DNA from: Archivesica marissinica
Taxonomy: Eukaryota; Mollusca; Bivalvia; Venerida; Vesicomyidae
Length of the DNA: 64,000 nucleotides
Assembly (NCBI GenBank): GCA_014843695.1
Contig: CM026394.1
Span: 43,005,787-43,069,786 of the forward strand
Direction of reading: 5' to 3'
Below are positions 24,301-33,300 of this stretch, piece by piece; position 1 is the first letter of the stretch; the number at the start of each line of letters is the position of its first letter. The position numbers and the translations under genes were made by a program. Under the pieces are notes generated by a model. It was not told where the DNA came from and ran no database searches. It was given only the letters and a program-made list of their open reading frames with translations.

Positions 24301-27300
24301 ATAATCAAGATGGGAGTGGTGTCACATCACACACGATATCATTTATCAAATGTTTTTTCTCTTGGTTCCTCACCGGTAAGAATAATCAAGATGGGAGTGG
24401 TGTCACATCACACACGATATCATTTATTAAATGTTTTTTCTCTTGGTTCCTCACCGGTAAGAATAATCAAGATGGGAGTGGTGTCACATCACACACGATA
24501 TCATTTATCAAATGTTTTTTCTCTTGGTTCCTCACCGGTAAGAATAATCAAGATGGGAGTGGTGTCACATCACACACGATATCATTTATTAAATGTTTTT
24601 TCTCTTGGTTCCTCACCGGTAAGAATAATCAAGATGGGAGTGGTGTCACATCACACACGATATCATTTATTAAATGTTTTTTCTCTTGGTTCCTCACCGG
24701 TAAGAATAATCAAGATGGGAGTGGTGTCACATCACACACGATATCATTTATCAGTATAATGTTCATGCAAATTTAGGGCCCCAACAGGCTATCAATTTAT
24801 TGAAAATTCGTGGCACTCAGGGATTAGATTAGAGGGCTATGTGTGCGAAAAATAGTCGCCCTAGGGACCCTGACTCCGCCCTCTGGGGGCCCCACTTCTC
24901 CCTAAGAAAATTCAAGTGCGAAAGGTCCGGAGTTCGAGCTGTGACGATTGTGCCCGTAGGCAAGCAAGGCATTTAAATTCCATGTTGCCTCTTCTCTCTC
25001 CCACGTGGCGATGGATTACATCAGGAATGAGGTCTCGAGAGTGATTAATATAAGTTGTAAGAACTTGTTTCGCAATCAAGCTAAAATAAATGTGTATAAA
25101 CCAATTGACTATTAAAATCTGTGATAAATGTGCTAAACTCATCTTAAATATAATCATTTATTAATTTGTGTTCGCTTATACCGATGTACATTCACTTCAT
25201 AATATATATCAACAGTCTGTAACTGAGATGCTCAGACCTGGGTTAAATTGAGCATAAGTTGTTATTGTATCCGTTTCCCAATTGACATAAATAGATCGAG
25301 GATTGTAGTAAATTATTATGATCTACATTTTTGCAATCATTTTATATCGCATAAAATGTATAGCAGACAATTTCATTATTTGCATAATTATGCATAATTA
25401 TATATAAAGCTGCAAGCTACTTTTAACAATTTTCAAAATAATCATAACATGTTTTATATCAAAAGTTTTGTTATTTGATATAGATCTCAGATTCAATATT
25501 ACTATTTTTGTATCTTGAAAATATTCCCCATATTTAGATATTTTAAACATTTCAGTTAATTTTCTAAAGAAATCCATTCCTTGTTACAATTGGTGANNNN
25601 NNNNNNNNNNNNNNNNNNNNNNNNNNNNNNNNNNNNNNNNNNNNNNNNNNNNNNNNNNNNNNNNNNNNNNNNNNNNNNNNNNNNNNNNNNNNNNNNNNNN
25701 NNNNNNNNNNNNNNNNNNNNNNNNNNNNNNNNNNNNNNNNNNNNNNNNNNNNNNNNNNNNNNNNNNNNNNNNNNNNNNNNNNNNNNNNNNNNNNNNNNNN
25801 NNNNNNNNNNNNNNNNNNNNNNNNNNNNNNNNNNNNNNNNNNNNNNNNNNNNNNNNNNNNNNNNNNNNNNNNNNNNNNNNNNNNNNNNNNNNNNNNNNNN
25901 NNNNNNNNNNNNNNNNNNNNNNNNNNNNNNNNNNNNNNNNNNNNNNNNNNNNNNNNNNNNNNNNNNNNNNNNNNNNNNNNNNNNNNNNNNNNNNNNNNNN
26001 NNNNNNNNNNNNNNNNNNNNNNNNNNNNNNNNNNNNNNNNNNNNNNNNNNNNNNNNNNNNNNNNNNNNNNNNNNNNNNNNNNNNNNNNNNNNNNNNNNNN
26101 NNNNNNNNNNNNNNNNNNNNNNNNNNNNNNNNNNNNNNNNNNNNNNNNNNNNNNNNNNNNNNNNNNNNNNNNNNNNNNNNNNNNNNNNNNNNNNNNNNNN
26201 NNNNNNNNNNNNNNNNNNNNNNNNNNNNNNNNNNNNNNNNNNNNNNNNNNNNNNNNNNNNNNNNNNNNNNNNNNNNNNNNNNNNNNNNNNNNNNNNNNNN
26301 NNNNNNNNNNNNNNNNNNNNNNNNNNNNNNNNNNNNNNNNNNNNNNNNNNNNNNNNNNNNNNNNNNNNNNNNNNNNNNNNNNNNNNNNNNNNNNNNNNNN
26401 NNNNNNNNNNNNNNNNNNNNNNNNNNNNNNNNNNNNNNNNNNNNNNNNNNNNNNNNNNNNNNNNNNNNNNNNNNNNNNNNNNNNNNNNNNNNNNNNNNNN
26501 NNNNNNNNNNNNNNNNNNNNNNNNNNNNNNNNNNNNNNNNNNNNNNNNNNNNNNNNNNNNNNNNNNNNNNNNNNNNNNNNNNNNNNNNNNNNNNNNAATG
26601 TTTTTTCTCTTGGTTCCTCACCGGTAAGAATAATCAAGATGGGAGTGGTGTCACATCACACACGATATCATTTATCAAATGTTTTTTCTCTTGGTTCCTC
26701 ACCGGTAAGAATAATCAAGATGGGAGTGGTGTCACATCACACACGATATCATTTATCAAATGTTTTTTCTCTTGGTTCCTCACCGGTAAGAATAACCAAG
26801 ATGGGAGTGGTGTCACATCACACACGATATCATTTATCAAATGTTTTTTCTCTTGGTTCCTCACCGGTAAGAATAACCAAGATGGGAGTGGTGTCACATC
26901 ACACACGATATCATTTATCAAATGTTTTTTCTCTTGGTTCCTCACCGGTAAGAATAATCAAGATGGGAGTGGTGTCACATCACACACGATATCATTTATC
27001 AAATGTTTTTTCTCTTGGTTCCTCACCGGTAAGAATAATCAAGATGGGAGTGGTGTCACATCACACACGATATCATTTATCAAATGTTTTTTCTCTTGGT
27101 TCCTCACCGGTAAGAATAATCAAGATGGGAGTGGTGTCACATCACACACGATATCATTTATCAAATGTTTTTTCTCTTGGTTCCTCACCGGTAAGAATAA
27201 TCAAGATGGGAGTGGTGTCACATCACACACGATATCATTTATTAAATGTTTTTTCTCTTGGTTCCTCACCGGTAAGAATAATCAAGATGGGAGTGGTGTC

Positions 27301-30300
27301 ACATCACACACGATATCATTTATCAAATGTTTTTCTCTTGGTTCCTCACCGGTAAGAATAATCAAGATGGGAGTGGTGTCACATCACACACGATATCATT
27401 TATCAAATGTTTTTTTCTTGGTTCCTCACCGGTAAGAATAATCAAGATGGGAGTGGTGTCACATCACACACGATATCATTTATCAAATGTTTTTTCTCTT
27501 GGTTCCTCACCGGTAAGAATAATCAAGATGGGAGTGGTGTCACATCACACACGATATCATTTATCAAATGTTTTTTCTCTTGGTTCCTCACCGGTAAGAA
27601 TAATCAAGATGGGAGTGGTGTCACATCACACACGATATCATTTATCAAATGTTTTTTCTCTTGGTTCCTCACCGGTAAGAATAATCAAGATGGGAGTGGT
27701 GTCACATCACACACGATATCATTTATCAAATGTTTTTTCTCTTGGTTCCTCACCGGTAAGAATAATCAAGATGGGAGTGGTGTCACATCACACACGATAT
27801 CATTTATCAAATGTTTTTTCTCTTGGTTCCTCACCGGTAAGAATAATCAAGATGGGAGTGGTGTCACATCACACACGATATCATTTATCAAATGTTTTTT
27901 CTCTTGGTTCCTCACCGGTAAGAATAATCAAGATGGGAGTGGTGTCACATCACACACGATATCATTTATCAAATGTTTTTTCTCTTGGTTCCTCACCGGT
28001 AAGAATAATCAAGATGGGAGTGGTGTCACATCACACACGATATCATTTATCAAATGTTTTTTCTCTTGGTTCCTCACCGGTAAGAATAATCAAGATGGGA
28101 GTGGTGTCACATCACACACGATATCATTTATTAAATGTTTTTTCTCTTGGTTCCTCACCGGTAAGAATAATCAAGATGGGAGTGGTGTCACATCACACAC
28201 GATATCATTTATCAAATGTTTTTTCTCTTGGTTCCTCACCGGTAAGAATAATCAAGATGGGAGTGGTGTCACATCACACACGATATCATTTATTAAATGT
28301 TTTTTCTCTTGGTTCCTCACCGGTAAGAATAATCAAGATGGGAGTGGTGTCACATCACACACGATATCATTTATTAAATGTTTTTTCTCTTGGTTCCTCA
28401 CCGGTAAGAATAATCAAGATGGGAGTGGTGTCACATCACACACGATATCATTTATCAGTATAATGTTCATGCAAATTTAGGGCCCCAACAGGCTATCAAT
28501 TTATTGAAAATTCGTGGCACTCAGGGATTAGATTAGAGGGCTATGTGTGCGAAAAATAGTCGCCCTAGGGACCCTGACTCCGCCCTCTGGGGGCCCCACT
28601 TCTCCCTAAGAAAATTCAAGTGCGAAAGGTCCGGAGTTCGAGCTGTGACGATTGTGCCCGTAGGCAAGCAAGGCATTTAAATTCCATGTTGCCTCTTCTC
28701 TCTCCCACGTGGCGATGGATTACATCAGGAATGAGGTCTCGAGAGTGATTAATATAAGTTGTAAGAACTTGTTTCGCAATCAAGCTAAAATAAATGTGTA
28801 TAAACCAATTGACTATTAAAATCTGTGATAAATGTGCTAAACTCATCTTAAATATAATCATTTATTAATTTGTGTTCGCTTATACCGATGTACATTCACT
28901 TCATAATATATATCAACAGTCTGTAACTGAGATGCTCAGACCTGGGTTAAATTGAGCATAAGTTGTTATTGTATCCGTTTCCCAATTGACATAAATAGAT
29001 CGAGGATTGTAGTAAATTATTATGATCTACATTTTTGCAATCATTTTATATCGCATAAAATGTATAGCAGACAATTTCATTATTTGCATAATTATGCATA
29101 ATTATATATAAAGCTGCAAGCTACTTTTAACAATTTTCAAAATAATCATAACATGTTTTATATCAAAAGTTTTGTTATTTGATATAGATCTCAGATTCAA
29201 TATTACTATTTTTGTATCTTGAAAATATTCCCCATATTTAGATATTTTAAACATTTCAGTTAATTTTCTAAAGAAATCCATTCCTTGTTACAATTGGTGA
29301 CTTGTTGAAAACAGCTGGGTCATTCCGTGTCAAATCAACCAATGGTGGTACGGGTCACCTCTCAGATTTGGCTGAACTTCATTTCTAATATACATCTATG
29401 GGTATAATGAACACATGCAAAATATAAAATTCCAACTCCAAGTCGTTTCGGAATTATGGCCCTTCAAAGTTTGGATGTTACCCCCCTTAAAGCATGTGCG
29501 CGATTCGCGTTGTTGAATATTTTGCATTTTGAAATGCCCATTAGAGGACCTTTGAAATAAGATACAAAGCTGGAAAGTGGTACCTAGGGTGACTTTTACC
29601 CAAATAACCTAAAACTGGCCTCAAAACAAGTGTATCTCATTCCCCTTTCTTTCTACAGGCAGCTCAAAACACCAAGTTAGTCCGTCGATCAAATTAATTT
29701 CCATTTTAAGACCCCCAAAATCATGGTTAATAATCAGAAAAGGCTTCATATTGCATATACATGTGTATTATACAGTCATGTTGTTACCCCCAAGGAAGGA
29801 TAGAGCCCTGACTCATTTAATAAATAATTGGCAAGGGTCTAAACTTGGTTCCAGCCATAATTCCGAAACGACTTGGAGTTGGAATTTTATATTTTGCATG
29901 TGTTCATTATACCCATAGATGTATATTAGAAATGAAGTTCTGCCAAATCTGAGAGGTGACCCGTACCAATTTTCAGAATTTTGGTTGATTTGACACGGAA
30001 TGACCCTATAACCATTGATACTTTGAGGGTGGTTATATTTAACTATAAAACTAATTGTTTTTAATTAATATTGTAAAGATGCTAAAACAGAGAATTGTAT
30101 GCTATGTACTGTATATTATCAACAATGGTTGATTATTAATGGTGTTAAGATGTAGATTGAATATATTCCTAATACAAATGTATATGTGTAACATCATACA
30201 AGTTTAATGAAAAGTATTTATGCTGTACAAACAACAGTAACATAAAACTGTGTTCAAAATTATAATGTACCCACAAGTTGAAGTTATTGCGTACATTATA

Positions 30301-33300
30301 TTACAATACACATCATTGTGTATGGTTTCGTTTTCCATGTTAATAAATATTCAAATGTCCAATCTAGATAGTTTTCTAAAGAGATATGCTTTAATTATTT
30401 TTGTGTGTTATTCGAGTACCTTCAAAAGTTATATACCAATTTGTACCTTTCATTGCCAAGCGTAATTCCCCACCTTACTGTTATATTATTATCATCTTAA
30501 ATTGTACTCGTATAATCTTTATTAATGTGAACATCTGGCATATCTTTATTATCTTATTCATGTGATCATTCTCATACTGGACATTGGAAAGTGACGTAAA
30601 TAAATTCTGTAGTTACAACAAGCTTGTCTTCTATTATTCGAGAGTCCGACATATAGGTCCATTCTGCTGGTGCGAGCGCGACGCGAAACAACAACGCGCG
30701 CCCCTCATAATAAAATGATCAAATTATCGGAGAGCAAGTGATGCCCAGGAAAAGTTGTTTAGGTCCCTCTCAAGGGGTTTGACATAAGAGTGGTGTAACC
30801 TATGCTAGGCATATTTGTGAAATTGTCCATCCGTATTTAAAATATTTATATAGTTCTAGGCTAATCTGGCTGACATGCTTGCATGTATCAGTAACCTGAT
30901 GCAACTGTCACGTGACTGGTCCAGCAGAAGAATATAAACAAACAAATCAGTGGGAGAATATTTCCACCGAAACTGCTACGGTGTATGAGCAATTCAGGTA
31001 GCTATCCGAATAGTGTCTATACCATTTCTGATTAACACCAATACCGTATTGTTCTTATTTATAGCGCCCGGGCGCGATGCAAAACACAAAAGGGGCGCGC
31101 TAATTAGAGTAATTAATTTCTGTAGTATAGGTGTGGAAAATCTCCGTATCAATATCGGTAATTGCCAACTAATTGGAAGAAACTGATCAGTGACCTTGCT
31201 TTGTCATAATGCGACGCCTACTACGTCATCGTGTGCTACCTAAATCGATCGATAATTATGTTCTGTACATGCGGTATATATTATTATGCCACGTAAATCG
31301 TATACATTTAAAGTTAACTTGTGTTTCTGTGGATTGTTCCGCGTTATAAACTTTTATACGGTGTCTATGTAAATAACTATCCTTGTACTTACGTTTGAAT
31401 AGCTCGAGGCATTGTTGATATTGTGTGAATTCTTCTGTGAAAATAAATACCTTTTTTAATAGCGATACACGTTCAACAAGTGATGCGCATATTATTCATG
31501 CATACTTAGTGATTCATGAGCTTGGAGTTTATATATATATATGGATTACGTTAAACAACAGTACTACCGACGGATAAGCCAAATATTTCCTTTTAAGGGC
31601 CATTTCATGTTGCATTTTTACGTGGGGGCGCCTATATTAGAGGTGGCGCTTTAAATAGGAACAATACAGTAAGTGTTTTTATTCAATGATGTTACTATAT
31701 CAAATAAGATATTCAACAAGTTATGATGGATAATTAAAAGATAACAAGTATGCCGTGCATACATGTAGGTGCCCTGAAGTCTCAAGTTGCTCATATAAAC
31801 GGGTGCCGTTGCGATAGCTGAATTGAGCAGCAAGGTCACATGATGAAGCTAAAACTGTCAACAAGAAAGTTGTTTTCATGACTTAAGAAAATAATAATAT
31901 ACGACAAGTGCAATTAACATATCATACTGGCCATTATATGCAAGCTAAGGTTCCACCACTCTACAAGACTATAATATGTACATGTATGTATGTTCCATTA
32001 ATGTCAAACCCCTCGCGGGGACGTAGACATGTTTTCCTGGGCAGGCTTAGCCGACCTAAGCGATTAACCAGTACTAAGCAATGTGTGTGAGGTGCCTTGC
32101 TCAATGACACTACATACGTGGCCAGACCGAGTATCAAACCTGGGACCGTTTGATTCCAAATCCGACGCTCTACCACTGGACCACGGACGCCACAATATGT
32201 AACAATTATAGTATGTAACAATTATCCAGGTGTTACTGGATTCCGACGATGTAGTACATAACGGACTCCTATAGGTTTAGAATTGTCATACACTGCAAAC
32301 AATTTTATGTCACCAAATAAACAATATTTTACCATCCATTCACAAAAATCTCGAAGAAAATCGAATGTTTACTTTTTGAGAAAAGTTGACAAAATAGCGG
32401 TACCTCATTCTCAGTAATCCGGAATGACGTCACATGTTTTCGCCTAACTGTGGAAATTGCCTACAGCGCGAGCATTAGTATGTAAGCAACAGTTTTTTTT
32501 AACAAAACAATATAAATAATGAACACTTACTTTAATAATAGGCTTAATTTATCATTTTCACTCAAAATTCATTTGTTGGAGAGCATTTTGTCTATATACT
32601 GCATCTAAAACACTAATTTAGTTTAACTTAGACAAACACACGGGGCATAAGAGGTCGTCACCCATCCTAATTACTCTGACTGGGTGCAGAACCGTAACTG
32701 GACTCATCCATCGAACACATCACACGGTGCCCAACAAAGAATAACTAGGTTTACACAACCATGTATATCAGTTAGAGAACCTCTGTGACAACACATGGAC
32801 CTGAAGGCGAAAAACGGTGAAAAGCGATATTATTCATAAGGACCCCTTGTGTGTAATAACGGACAAATCTCATAAACACGGTGCAGTGAGACTATAATGA
32901 CATTTTTATTCGTAAATATATTGGCGTGGCAGACGATGAATATGTCATTTTGGAGAACAAAATGCTAATTTCTTTAAAAAAGTATATTTATATGGTGACA
33001 TAAAACGGATATAGTGAAATTAGTGAAAACTGGGGTAGGTTTAAAGTTTTCACCGCTAATTTACCTGTCTGATCTCTATGATCGGTTAGAAATAGATTGG
33101 AAGTGTACAAGGTATGTTTATTTATAATTCCGGTAACTGAAGCGTGAAATATTGCGTGAATTCTCATGACTTGCTATTCCCACAGTTAGGCGAAAAAACA
33201 TGTTCTGGGCGAAAACTCTTCACGCCAGGATATACACCGTTTGATTGTATTCTCGCGGTACTAAGGACATAAACGAATGTCATAACAAAGAAAGGTATTT

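Noticed and set aside
24156..24776. Open frames of about 200 residues in the 81-bp satellite
   Set aside because: They are the satellite unit translated in frame (81 is divisible by three), with several frames open at once; no start or domain supports a gene. The same holds for 26639-28480.
25564..26637. Open frames of about 350 residues across 25.6-26.6 kb
   Set aside because: They consist almost wholly of the N gap.
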